Shown piece after piece: positions 16,171-25,318 of a DNA stretch of 64,000 bases; position 1 is the stretch's first letter; each line of letters opens with the position of its first letter. The translations under genes and the position numbers were made by a program. Source of the stretch: Halobaculum roseum (GTDB taxonomy: Archaea > Halobacteriota > Halobacteria > Halobacteriales > Haloferacaceae); NCBI RefSeq assembly GCF_019880245.1, contig NZ_CP082288.1, positions 1 through 64,000 of the forward strand. The letters run 5' to 3'. Under the pieces are notes generated by a model that was not told the DNA's origin, did no database searches, and saw nothing but the letters and a program-made list of their open reading frames with translations.

Positions 16171-17238
16171 TCAGTCTCCGCCGGCCCCCAATAATGCCTC
16201 CACGTCCGCGTGCGTCTCCAGCAACTCCCGCATCACTTCGACCGTCCGCGCGTCGCGGGTCCGGCCGCTCCGGATCACGTCCTCCGCGCGATCGACGGTC
16301 GTGAGCGTGTCCGAGGCTACCGATAACACCGGGAGTCCAGCCTCCTTCGCCTTTCCGAGCACCGACCCGGAGGGACGGTGGCCGCCGGTGAGCACCAGGC
16401 AGCGCACGCTGTTGGCCTCGACGGCAGCCGTGGCGATGTCCGAGCGGTCGCCGCCGGTGATGACCGCGGCGTCGCGAGCGCGACGGAAGTGCCGCAGTGC
16501 CTCCTCGGCACCCATCGCCCCGACCATGAACCGCTGGACGAGCGCGTCCCCGTCTCCCTCGACGAGCACCTCCGCGCCGAGTTCGTCCGCCAGCGCCGAC
16601 ACGGTCACGCCGGCGAGCTCCGGACTGCGCGGCAGCGCACCGAGCGTGTCGACGCCGCGGCTCGTGAGGAACGGGATGGTATCCTGGTCGACATCGTCGT
16701 ACACGGCGTCGTCGACGCGGTTGAACAGGACGCCCGCGAGTCGGTCGCCCACGTCGTCGACGGCCGCCAGCAGGTCGTCCACGTCGCCGGGTTCCCCGTA
16801 GTCGGCCACCAGCAGCACGTCGGCGTCGATCAACTCGGCCACCTCGGGGTCGGTGAGGTCGACGACGCCGCCGGTGCGGACGTCGCCGCCGCCCTCGACG
16901 AACATTGCGTCGACGTCCGCCGCGAGCCCGTCGTACGCCTCCGCGATGCGCTCGCGGAGCTCGTCGGGGTCCTCCCGGCCGCGGATCGCCCCCTCGATGA
17001 ACGTCGGCGAGTAAACGATCGGCTCCATCTCGTGCATCTCGGCGTCGGTGCCGAGCAGTTCTCGCGCGAGCATGGGGTCCTCGTCGAGCGTCTTGCCGAC
17101 GACGCTCTGGAGGCGTGTCCCCTTCGGTTTCATGTAGCCGACCTCGCGGCCGCGCTCGGCGGCGATGCGCGCGAGCGCGAGCGTGACGGCCGTCTTGCCG
17201 GTGCTCTCGGCGGTCGATGTGACGAGTAACGGGTTCAT
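16171..17238 (-). CDS. Phosphotransacetylase-like DRTGG-domain P-loop protein
   Basis: A 355-residue protein with an N-terminal BioD-like P-loop (VTSTAESTGKTAVTLALARI at residues 6-25), FVEGGGDVRTGGVVDLTD near 113, and a C-terminal DRTGG domain (AAVITGGDRSDIATAA...CLVLTGGHRPSG). This architecture occurs in the N-terminal part of some phosphate acetyltransferases, without the catalytic Pta domain. It overlaps the ADP-forming acyl-CoA synthetase gene by four bases, so a regulatory or accessory role in acetyl-CoA handling is likely. Confidence 0.85.
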   Translation of the reverse strand: MNPLLVTSTAESTGKTAVTLALARIAAERGREVGYMKPKGTRLQSVVGKTLDEDPMLARELLGTDAEMHEMEPIVYSPTFIEGAIRGREDPDELRERIAEAYDGLAADVDAMFVEGGGDVRTGGVVDLTDPEVAELIDADVLLVADYGEPGDVDDLLAAVDDVGDRLAGVLFNRVDDAVYDDVDQDTIPFLTSRGVDTLGALPRSPELAGVTVSALADELGAEVLVEGDGDALVQRFMVGAMGAEEALRHFRRARDAAVITGGDRSDIATAAVEANSVRCLVLTGGHRPSGSVLGKAKEAGLPVLSVASDTLTTVDRAEDVIRSGRTRDARTVEVMRELLETHADVEALLGAGGD

Positions 17239-19421
17239 GACTGTGACTCCAGCTCCTCGGGGTCGACGGTGAGTCGCAGGTCGACGGCCCGGACCCCGTC
17301 GGGCGTCGCGACCAGTGGGTTCACGTCCAGTTCCACGATGCTCGGGAAGTCCGCGACCAGCTGTGACACTCGCCTGACGGCGTCGACGACGGAATCGAGG
17401 TCGACCGCCTCGCGCCCGCGGGCGCCGCGCAGCAGGGGCGCGGCCTCGATCTCCTCGGTCATCTCGGCGGCCTCGTCGCGCCCGACCGGCGCCAGGCGGA
17501 AGGTGGTGTCCTCCATGATCTCGACGAACACGCCGCCCAGCCCGAACATGACAAGCGGCCCGAACTGCGGGTCGGTGTGGCTGCCGACGATCGTCTCGAC
17601 GCCGTCGTCGAGGTCGATCAGCTCCTGGATCTGCACGCCGAGGATCGTCGCGTCGGGCTGGTAGTTGCGTGCCCGCGACACCAGGTCCTCGTAGGCGTCG
17701 CCGACCTCCGCGACCGGGACGCCGACCTTGACGCCCCCGATGTCGGACTTGTGGAGGATGTCCGGCGAGACGATCTTCATCACGACCTCCTCGCCGATCC
17801 CCTCGGCGATCCGCTCGGCCTCGGCGGGGTCGTCGACGACCGCGCCCTCGGGCGTCGGGATCCCGTAGGCGTCGAAGATCTCCATCGCCTCGACGCCGAG
17901 GCGATTGTCCGACCGTTCGGTGACCGAAGAGAGGATCTCGCGGACGCGCTCGCGGTCCGCGTCGATCGGCTCGGGCTCGGGATACGACCGCCCGCGAACC
18001 TCGCGGTACTCCGCGAGCGACTCCAGGCCCCCGACCGCGCGCGCCGGGTCGAAGTACGACGGAACCCCGCGTTCGCGCAACACGTCGCGGGCGTCGGCGA
18101 GGCGACCGCCGCCCATTAGGCAGGCGGCCATCGGGACGCCGTGCTCGTCGGCGGCGTCGGCGATCATCTCGCCCAACTCGCCGAAGTCTAGCGTCGCCGT
18201 CGGCGCGGTGATCACCACAACCGAGCCCACGTCCGGATCCCGGAGGGCGATGTCGAGCGCCTCGCGGAACCGGTCGACGCTCGCGTCGCCGATCACGTCG
18301 ACCGGGTTGTACACGTTCGCCTCGTCCGGGAGCGCCTCACTGAGGCTCTCGACCGTCCCGTCGTCGAAGCTGGCGAGGCGGAGGCGCTCGGCGTCGCCGA
18401 CGGCGTCGGTCGCCATCACGCCCGGGCCGCCGGCGTTCGTCACGACGGCGACGCCGTCCGATTCGGGCACGTCGCCGCCGGCGAGCGCGCGGGCGGAGTC
18501 GAACAACTCCTGAACCGATTCCGCCCGGAGGACGCCGGCAGCATCGAGGCCGGCCTCGTAGGCCCGGTCCGATCCGGCGATGGCGCCGGTGTGGCTGGAG
18601 GCAGCCTGCGCGCCGGCGTCGGTGCGGCCGGACTTGACGACCGTCACGGGCGTGTCGTCGGTCGTCTCGCGGGCGGCGTCGACGAACGCGCGGCCGTCGT
18701 CGATGCTCTCGAGGTAGCCGACGACCACGTCGGTGTCGGGGTCGTCGCCCCACGCGCGCACGAAGTCCGTCTCGTCCAGGACGGCCTTGTTACCCAGCGA
18801 GACCACGTCCTTGAAGCCGATCCCCTGTTCTTTCGCCCAGTCGACGACGGCCGTGACGAACGCCCCCGACTGGCTCATGAACGAGACGCCCCCCGCGGGC
18901 GGCGCGTCGGGGCCGAACGTGGCGTTGAGCCCGCGCGGGCTCGACATGACGCCGAGGCTGTTCGGACCGACGAGGTTCAGGTCGTACTCGGCGGCGACGG
19001 ATCTGAGCTGCTGTTCGCGGTCGGCGCCCTCGGCGCCGGTCTCGCCGAAGCCGGCCGTGAGCACGACGACGTTCCGGACCCCGGACTCGCCGCACTCGCG
19101 GACCACGTCGATGACGGCGCCCGGCGGGACCGCGACGACGGCCATGTCGGCGTCGGCATCGGCGACCGATCCCACACACGACAGGCCCAGCACCTCGTCG
19201 CGGCTCGGATTGACGGGGACGACCTCGCCGTCGAACTCGGCGATGAGGTTCTCCGTCACCGCCCGGCCCACCGACCCCTCGCGGTCGGTCGCGCCGACGA
19301 CCGCGACGCGTTCCGGGGCGAACAACCCCGTGAGCGCACCGCCGCCGTCGGCCGTCACCTTGCCCCCGAACGACGTGTCGCCGTCGATCGATGGGTCGCC
19401 CGGCTCGTGGTCACCGCTCAT
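17235..19421 (-). CDS. acd: Acetate--CoA ligase (ADP-forming), fused alpha and beta parts
   Basis: A 728-residue single-chain enzyme making ATP from acetyl-CoA, ADP and phosphate in archaea, with acetate as product. The CoA-binding Rossmann domain begins GLFAPERVAVVGATDREGSVG; the phospho-histidine segment is SSHTGAIAGSDRAYEAG near residue 283; the C-terminal ATP-grasp part starts about residue 510 (VEAMEIFDAYGIPTPEG, then VVMKIVSPDILHKSDIGGVKVG and LDVNPLVA). The His and ATP-grasp features are intact. It is coupled to the DRTGG protein gene, which fits a joint acetate-overflow function. Related acyl acids are possible substrates. Confidence 0.92.
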   Translation of the reverse strand: MSGDHEPGDPSIDGDTSFGGKVTADGGGALTGLFAPERVAVVGATDREGSVGRAVTENLIAEFDGEVVPVNPSRDEVLGLSCVGSVADADADMAVVAVPPGAVIDVVRECGESGVRNVVVLTAGFGETGAEGADREQQLRSVAAEYDLNLVGPNSLGVMSSPRGLNATFGPDAPPAGGVSFMSQSGAFVTAVVDWAKEQGIGFKDVVSLGNKAVLDETDFVRAWGDDPDTDVVVGYLESIDDGRAFVDAARETTDDTPVTVVKSGRTDAGAQAASSHTGAIAGSDRAYEAGLDAAGVLRAESVQELFDSARALAGGDVPESDGVAVVTNAGGPGVMATDAVGDAERLRLASFDDGTVESLSEALPDEANVYNPVDVIGDASVDRFREALDIALRDPDVGSVVVITAPTATLDFGELGEMIADAADEHGVPMAACLMGGGRLADARDVLRERGVPSYFDPARAVGGLESLAEYREVRGRSYPEPEPIDADRERVREILSSVTERSDNRLGVEAMEIFDAYGIPTPEGAVVDDPAEAERIAEGIGEEVVMKIVSPDILHKSDIGGVKVGVPVAEVGDAYEDLVSRARNYQPDATILGVQIQELIDLDDGVETIVGSHTDPQFGPLVMFGLGGVFVEIMEDTTFRLAPVGRDEAAEMTEEIEAAPLLRGARGREAVDLDSVVDAVRRVSQLVADFPSIVELDVNPLVATPDGVRAVDLRLTVDPEELESQS

Positions 19422-19705
19422 CGCCCACCTCGCGTCGTCGACCGGGGCGTCGGCCGCCCCCGATCACGAGTCGACGGCGTCGGTCGGCCGACCGCGTCGG
19501 GACTCGTCTCGTACACATCACCGTGCGGCGGTTCGCGGCCGGGACACAAGAATCCATCCGCCGTTGTCAGCGGCTGGACCCCGCGAACGGTCGATCCGAC
19601 GGTTCTACCGGAGGATCTATTATCTTCGTTCGTTGGTGACCCGGCGCCGCGTCCCGCGAGCGCGTCCGTTACCTCGTTCCGCGAGAGGGTTCGCCGGTGG
19701 GCCGG

Positions 19706-20410
19706 CTAACACCACTCGCAATCGCAGTATCGCTCGCACACCGGGTTGTCGCAGTCGGGACCGCGCGCCGAACAGTGGGTCCGCCCGTGTTCGATGAGCA
19801 GCACGTGCATCGGGTAGGTGAGTTCGTCCGGGATCGTCGCGTCCAGCACGTCGTGGGCGCGGGCGTTCGACGCCGACTCGGGGACGAGCCCGAACCGCTT
19901 GGACACCCGCTCGACGTGGGTGTCGACGGCCATCGTCGGCTTGCCGAAGTGGAAGTTGAGGACGACGCTCGCCGTCTTCGGGCCGACACCCTTGATCTCG
20001 GTGAGCCACTCCTTCGCCTCCTCGGTCCCCATCGCGTCGAGGAACGCCAGCGAGTACGCGCCGCCGGTCTCCTCGCGGATCGCCGCGAGCGCACGCTGGA
20101 TCCGCGTCGCCTTCGTGTCGGCGAGGCCGGCGACGCGGATCGTCTCCGCGAGCTCGTCGGTCGGGGCCGATTCGATGGCCGCGAAGTCGTCGTACCTCGA
20201 AAAGAGACTCTCGGCGGCGCGGTCGGTGTTCGCGTCGGCGACGTTCTGTGAGAGGATCGTCGTCAGCAGCTGTCGGACACCCTCGCCCGGGTCGGCGTCG
20301 CTGTCGGCGCCGTGGGCGTCGCTGGCGCCGACAGCGCCGTGCAGTTCGACCAGTTCGGCGTGCAGGTCACGGACGGCCGCCTCGTCCCAGTCCGCCGATC
20401 GTGTCGACAT
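19706..20410 (-). CDS. nth: Endonuclease III, DNA glycosylase/AP lyase
   Basis: A 234-residue HhH-GPD base-excision enzyme for oxidised pyrimidines. The helix-hairpin-helix is EIKGVGPKTASVVLNF, containing the catalytic-lysine position, and the catalytic aspartate lies in MAVDTHVERVSKRF. The C-terminus carries the four-cysteine iron-sulfur loop (CSARGPDC, then PVC and CDCEWC). The ATG at 20410 (MSTRSADW) is preferred over one 87 bases upstream. Before the HhH-GPD domain there is a short Asp/Ala-rich insert around residues 25-45, typical of haloarchaeal acidification. Confidence 0.93.
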   Translation of the reverse strand: MSTRSADWDEAAVRDLHAELVELHGAVGASDAHGADSDADPGEGVRQLLTTILSQNVADANTDRAAESLFSRYDDFAAIESAPTDELAETIRVAGLADTKATRIQRALAAIREETGGAYSLAFLDAMGTEEAKEWLTEIKGVGPKTASVVLNFHFGKPTMAVDTHVERVSKRFGLVPESASNARAHDVLDATIPDELTYPMHVLLIEHGRTHCSARGPDCDNPVCERYCDCEWC

Positions 20411-20646
20411 ATCACGTCGTCGGAGCCTGTGCGTCTTCAAGCACGCGGCCGCGCGACGACCGGGACGGTCGACGAGCAAATCCGAGGGAATCAGCAAGAG
20501 TTACCTACTTTGTCGATCGAGTACGAGCGGGTCGAACCGGTCCGAACCGTCGGGCCTCGGCCCTGTTGACACCACCCGCTGGACGGGGCGATCGGCCGTC
20601 GCCCCGGTCCGGTTTCCCGCGTGTCGTTCATCGCGCGACGCCTGCA

Positions 20647-21309
20647 TCACTTCCGTCGACGAGTCGCCAGCGCCGCGGCGGTCAACAGGAGGCCCAGCAC
20701 TGCCGGTACCGGACCGAACCCGGGCGTCTCCACCGAGGTGCGCAGTCGCTCGAGTCGCGACCGGGCGTCCGATCCCATCGGCGCGCCACCCCCCGAAGCG
20801 GCGTCGCTCGGCGTGGTCGTCGCGTCCGCCTCTCGCACCCTGATCGTGGTGCTCGCCGATGCCTCTCGATCCGTCCCGTCGCTCAAGGTTCCCGCCACCG
20901 TTCCCTCGCCCGCGGCGTCGGACGGCACCGCGACCACCACGGTGAACTTCAGCGTCTCGCCGGGATCGACCGCCGTCCAGAGCCACTCGTTCGTCGAGTC
21001 GCGGAACGCGGCGTCGGTTCCCGACCACGAATCGAGCGTCCAGCCGTCGGGCAGCGATGCCAACCGCAACACCGTGGCGGGCGCGACCGCGTCGCCTGCG
21101 TTCTCGACGGTCACGCCGATCTGAACCGTCTCGCCCGGCTCGACGGTGTCGCGAACCGGATCGAGCGAGAGACCGATCCCGTCGTCGGACTGGGCGGCGA
21201 CTCCCGCCGTCGCCGTGGCAGCGACCACCAGCACCACGGCGATGGCGACGCAGCCCCACCGGATCCGCCGGGAGCGGGCGTCCGTACCCGTGTGTGACCG
21301 GTCACGCAT
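20647..21309 (-). CDS. Secreted NEW3-like protein with a PGF-CTERM anchor
   Basis: About 220 residues: an N-terminal signal helix (GCVAIAVVLVVAATATAGVAAQ), one beta-sandwich domain of the NEW3/CARDB kind (VEPGETVQIGVTVENAGDAVA...PGETLKFTVVV), a Ser/Thr/Gly linker, and the tail PGFGPVPAVLGLLLTAAA followed by arginines. That tail is the PGF-CTERM signal recognised by archaeosortase A, so the protein should be lipid-anchored to the cell surface. ATG 21309 is chosen since GAGG lies nine bases before it; 21318 is the alternative. It overlaps the preceding gene by eight bases in one operon. Confidence 0.83.
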   Translation of the reverse strand: MRDRSHTGTDARSRRIRWGCVAIAVVLVVAATATAGVAAQSDDGIGLSLDPVRDTVEPGETVQIGVTVENAGDAVAPATVLRLASLPDGWTLDSWSGTDAAFRDSTNEWLWTAVDPGETLKFTVVVAVPSDAAGEGTVAGTLSDGTDREASASTTIRVREADATTTPSDAASGGGAPMGSDARSRLERLRTSVETPGFGPVPAVLGLLLTAAALATRRRK

Positions 21310-22306
21310 CCGTCTCATCCTCGTTCGCCTCGATCCATTCGGTGACGAGTTGCTGGAGCGTCCCGGTGTCGACGGTCTCGCCGCCGGTTCCGGGCACGTG
21401 CGTGTCGTTCGTCCAGTGAGTGATCGCCGTTCTGATGTCGGTCGCGTCGAGCTCCCCGGACTCCCCCGCGATGGCCTCCCTGACGGACTGGGCCGTCTCG
21501 CGCACGTCGAACGAGTGCGTCACCGACTCCACGACCGAACCGTCCGCCTCCAGCGTGACCGTCACCGAGTGGGAGCCGGCCCGACGCCCGGAGACCTCGA
21601 TCGCCACGTCCGTGCGGTCGCCGCCCGCGAGGGACCCCACCTCGTACGACGACCGGGCCGGCTCGACGCCCTCGTCGGACTCGACCGTCACCGAGAGGTC
21701 GGCGGATTCCGCGTCGCCGACGTTGCCGACGGTCGCGACGAACTCGACGGTGGTTCCACGCGTCAGCTCCTCGGGTGCCGAGTTCCCCAGGATACTCGGG
21801 GTCGCCGTCAGCGACGCCTCGGAGGCGACCGACGAGGCCGTGTCCGACGCCTCGCCGATGTCGCGTTCCGTGTTGCGGACGCGGTTCGTCGTCTCGACCA
21901 GCTCCGACCCGTCCCGGGTCCCCTCGAAGAAGTTCACCGCCTCGACGAGAAAGCCCGTCCTCGTCAGATCGGTCTGTGCGGCGTTCCTCGTGAACGCGAG
22001 CAGATCCTCCCGCTCGGATTCGGTGAGGGTGCCCTCCTCGACCGCCGCCATCGCACGCTGAGTGCGCGCCTGGAACTCCCGTCCGTTCCGTTCGTACGCG
22101 TCGGCGATCTGCCCGAGGATGGTTCGAGCGAGCACCCGACGGTCGTTGTCGACGGCCGTCGAGAAGTCGCTCAACAGCGAATCGACGCTCGACTCGGTGT
22201 CGTCGATCTGTACGGCGTATCCGACGGCCGCCGGGAGGTCTCCCTCCGCCAGCGCGCTGCGGTACTCGTCGAACAGCTCCGGTATCTGGGTGGATGTGTC
22301 CTGCAT
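21302..22306 (-). CDS. CARDB-like domain protein with a dockerin-like tail
   Basis: A 334-residue protein. Residues 1-165 are helical, from PELFDEYRSALAEGDLPAAVGYAV onward. Residues about 170-270 look like a CARDB/NEW3 beta-sandwich (TRGTTVEFVATVGNVGDAESADLSV). The end, LDATDIRTAITHWTNDTHVP and on, resembles a degenerate dockerin-like pair of helices. No signal peptide or membrane helix is visible, which is odd next to two exported neighbours. It starts three bases after the PKD gene, so co-expression is near certain; function is unknown. Confidence 0.78.
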   Translation of the reverse strand: MQDTSTQIPELFDEYRSALAEGDLPAAVGYAVQIDDTESSVDSLLSDFSTAVDNDRRVLARTILGQIADAYERNGREFQARTQRAMAAVEEGTLTESEREDLLAFTRNAAQTDLTRTGFLVEAVNFFEGTRDGSELVETTNRVRNTERDIGEASDTASSVASEASLTATPSILGNSAPEELTRGTTVEFVATVGNVGDAESADLSVTVESDEGVEPARSSYEVGSLAGGDRTDVAIEVSGRRAGSHSVTVTLEADGSVVESVTHSFDVRETAQSVREAIAGESGELDATDIRTAITHWTNDTHVPGTGGETVDTGTLQQLVTEWIEANEDETDA

Positions 22307-22309
22307 CGG

Positions 22310-25126
22310 TCACCCCCTGATGGCGTTGAACAGTCCGAGATGATGCGTCACGTTGATCTTCACAAGCGCACCGATCCCCCCGCCGGTCGCGAACGCGTCC
22401 ACGACGCCGCCGGCGACGAACAGGACGACCGAGCCGATCGTCTTCGCGACCTCCCAGAGGCTGGGGTCGTTCCAGAGGCGATACACCGACTCCGTAAGCG
22501 AGAACGACTCGCCGAACTCCTTCGCGTCCCGGATGAGCCCCTGTGTGTCCTCGGCCTCGTTCGCGATCGAGTGTGAGGCGTCCGTCGCCGCGGACATGGC
22601 TGCGTTCGTGTCGCCCCTGAGCCCGCTTTCGGCCACGCGCTCGGGCGTGAGGAACTCGTAGAGGAAGTCGATGCCGGCCGCCAACGACGCCGGCGTCGAC
22701 CCGACGAACGACCCGACGAGCGGGGAGACCCCGGCCGCCATCCGCGTCTCGGCGTAGTACTGGATCGACGTCGACACCGTGTCGATTATCCGTTGGACGG
22801 CCGCCTCGACGGCGTCGTTGACGGCACCGATCGTGTTCAGCCCGCCGGCGACGATCTCGCCGACGATCGTGTTGGCCTCGTAGTTGATCTTCGACATCGC
22901 GTCGATCTTCCGGCCCAACATCCCCTTCAGGATCGTCTTCACGGCGTCCTTGGCCTTCGACTTCGCCGTCGACAGGATCGCTTTCGTTCCGAGCCCGACC
23001 CCCTGTGAGACCTTCTTCGCGATCGAGACGACGGTCAACACCAGCTCCATCGCCGTGTTGATCGTCGGGAGCGCCATCTCCTGGGCCAGGTCGGCCCGAT
23101 TGCTGCTCAGTTCGTCGGCGGGGCCGATGTGTTCGAGCGTGTGTTCCGTGACGCTCAGTCCCGAGTCGAGTCGACGGATCGCGTCGATCGCGGTGGCGTG
23201 ATCGATGTCCCCCCGTTCGACGGCGTCGGTGAACGCGCGGTTCGCCCGTCGCGCCTTGGCGGTCGCGTCGAGGTTCGCGACGGAGATCGCGTCGACCCGT
23301 TCGGCCGTCTCTAGGTGCGCCGACGCGAGCGAGTCGAGCGGGCTCTCCGTGACGGTCACCGTTCCCCTGGTCGTTCCTTTCGCGCCCGCGTCGTCGACGA
23401 CGGTGAGCGTGATCGTGTACTCCCCGGGCGACTCGTACGCGTACTCGACCCTCTCTCCGGTCGCGTCGCGGCTTCCGTCGCCGGTCAGGTCCCACCGATA
23501 CTCCCGGATCTCCCCGTCCGGATCGGTGCTCGCCGACGCGTCGAATCGGACCGTCTCGCCGGCCATCGGTTCGGTCGTCGAGCTGTCGAACACCGCCGAC
23601 GGAGGCTCGTTCTCCGGTTCGGCGACCGACACCGTCCGTTCGACCGCGTCGCCGGCGCCGTCGTCGTCGGTGACACGGAGGACGACCGTCGCGTCGCCGG
23701 CCTCCGCGAAGGTGTGTTCGACCGACGGACCCTCCGCATCGACGCTCCCGTCGCCGCCGAAGTCCCACTCGTAGCGCGCGATCGACCCGTCCGGATCGGC
23801 GGCGTCGGAGGCGTCGAACGTGGCCGCCGAGCCCGCGACCGGCGGCGACGGGGAGACCTCGAACTCCGCCGTCGGGGGTCGGTTCTCGGCTTCGCCGACC
23901 GTTATCGACCTGCTCGCGCGGTCGGTCGCCCCGTCGTCGTCGGTGACCCTGAGGACGACCTCGTACGTCCCCGCGCGCTCGACCGTTCGCTCGACGGTCC
24001 GCCCGGTAGCGTCGGTGTCGCCGTCGCCGTCGAGGTCCCACTCGTACCGCCGGATCGAGCCGTCGCCGTCGCTCGCGCCGCTCGCATCGAACGTGAGCGT
24101 GTCCCCGACCGTCGGCGACTGTGGTTCGATCCGAAACGCCGCCGACGGCGCGGCGTTTCCGCCGCCGACCGCGACGGTCCTCGTCGTCACAGCCGTGGCC
24201 CCGTCGTCGTCGGTCACCCGGAGCGACACCGGGTACTCGCCGCTGCTGCCGTAGGAGTGGACGACCGTCTCGCCCGTCGCGTCGTAATCGCCGTCGCCGT
24301 CGATGTCCCACGCGTAGCCGACGATCGAGCCGTCGGCGTCGCTCGCGTCGCTGGCGTCGAACACGACGTCGTCGTCGACCGTCGGCGACGAGGGCGCATA
24401 TTGGAACGCCGCGTTCGGCACCTGGTTCCCGCCGCCGACGGTCTTCGCGACGACGGAGTCCCAGTACGCCGTGAAGTCCCCGCTGTTGAGCGTGAGATAC
24501 GAGATGTCCGTCTCCCAACTCGCCGCGTCGACGGTCGTCGTTCCCCTGCTCGACCCGCCGTCGATCTCGTACTCGAGCGTGACCTCGTCGGCGCCGCCGT
24601 CGTATCGGTAGGTGATGTCGTAGCCGACCCACTCTCCGGGCGAGAACGTGCCGACCGCGACGTTACCGGGTGCATACAGCGTCCCGTCTCGGTGCATCGT
24701 GAGGATGGAACGGCTGGACCCGTCGGACCAGCCGCTACCGGCGTCGGTCCGCAGCTTGAGACGCGCGTAGTACTTGTCGTGGCAGCCGAAGGAACCGGCA
24801 GCGCCCGGGAGGATCGCCCCCGAGAATCGAACCGCGGTTTCGCCGGGATGGCCACCGATCGGCGCGTTCGCGATCGCTTCCCAGCAACCGCCGTGGCCGC
24901 CTTTGATCCGCAGCGACCTGCTCCCGCCGTGTGACCGTTCGCTCACGACCGACTGATCCGTGGCTCCGTCCTTCCTCCATCCGTCGGGATACCCGCCGAC
25001 TGAGACGGACTCGAAGTCCTGGTCGAGCCCCGAAAACGACGCCCGCCCCACCGTCGTCCCGCCGACGGCGATCGACGCGGCTGCGCCGAGCCCGAGGAAG
25101 GTCCGTCTCCCGAACTGCCGATTCAT
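22310..25126 (-). CDS. Tat-exported protein with four PKD domains and a hydrophobic helical tail
   Basis: A 938-residue protein. A twin-arginine signal (FGRRTFLGLGAAASIAVGG) is followed at 35-230 by a jelly-roll, lectin- or lyase-like domain. PKD domains lie at about 236-324, 326-412, 417-502 and 508-595, each with a WD(I/L/F)xGDG core and VTDDDGA-like end. Residues 596-938 are different: mostly alpha-helical, with hydrophobic or amphipathic stretches near 685-705, 755-775, 795-825 and 893-920. PKD domains usually extend surface proteins. The tail matches no family I know; it may insert into a membrane. This is the first gene of a three-gene operon. Confidence 0.82.
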   Translation of the reverse strand: MNRQFGRRTFLGLGAAASIAVGGTTVGRASFSGLDQDFESVSVGGYPDGWRKDGATDQSVVSERSHGGSRSLRIKGGHGGCWEAIANAPIGGHPGETAVRFSGAILPGAAGSFGCHDKYYARLKLRTDAGSGWSDGSSRSILTMHRDGTLYAPGNVAVGTFSPGEWVGYDITYRYDGGADEVTLEYEIDGGSSRGTTTVDAASWETDISYLTLNSGDFTAYWDSVVAKTVGGGNQVPNAAFQYAPSSPTVDDDVVFDASDASDADGSIVGYAWDIDGDGDYDATGETVVHSYGSSGEYPVSLRVTDDDGATAVTTRTVAVGGGNAAPSAAFRIEPQSPTVGDTLTFDASGASDGDGSIRRYEWDLDGDGDTDATGRTVERTVERAGTYEVVLRVTDDDGATDRASRSITVGEAENRPPTAEFEVSPSPPVAGSAATFDASDAADPDGSIARYEWDFGGDGSVDAEGPSVEHTFAEAGDATVVLRVTDDDGAGDAVERTVSVAEPENEPPSAVFDSSTTEPMAGETVRFDASASTDPDGEIREYRWDLTGDGSRDATGERVEYAYESPGEYTITLTVVDDAGAKGTTRGTVTVTESPLDSLASAHLETAERVDAISVANLDATAKARRANRAFTDAVERGDIDHATAIDAIRRLDSGLSVTEHTLEHIGPADELSSNRADLAQEMALPTINTAMELVLTVVSIAKKVSQGVGLGTKAILSTAKSKAKDAVKTILKGMLGRKIDAMSKINYEANTIVGEIVAGGLNTIGAVNDAVEAAVQRIIDTVSTSIQYYAETRMAAGVSPLVGSFVGSTPASLAAGIDFLYEFLTPERVAESGLRGDTNAAMSAATDASHSIANEAEDTQGLIRDAKEFGESFSLTESVYRLWNDPSLWEVAKTIGSVVLFVAGGVVDAFATGGGIGALVKINVTHHLGLFNAIRG

Positions 25127-25318
25127 ACCGATTCACATACATATTCGTCGTATATATCTGTCCCATTATACACATATTGTTACCACGGAATGATCTGTCG
25201 GGTACGGATGTATGCTCCGGCAGTGATCGGACGGTTCAACGACGACGACGGCTCCGACCCGAGATCGTGACTACGGGTGGTTTTTCCGTGTTCGCACCCT
25301 CAAGACGGTAGTCTAGCA

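Noticed and set aside
21315-24632. A 1105-codon open frame antisense-phase to the PKD and CARDB genes
   Set aside because: It is very arginine-rich and low in complexity, and lies in another frame of genes with clear domains; GC-rich DNA creates such long shadows.
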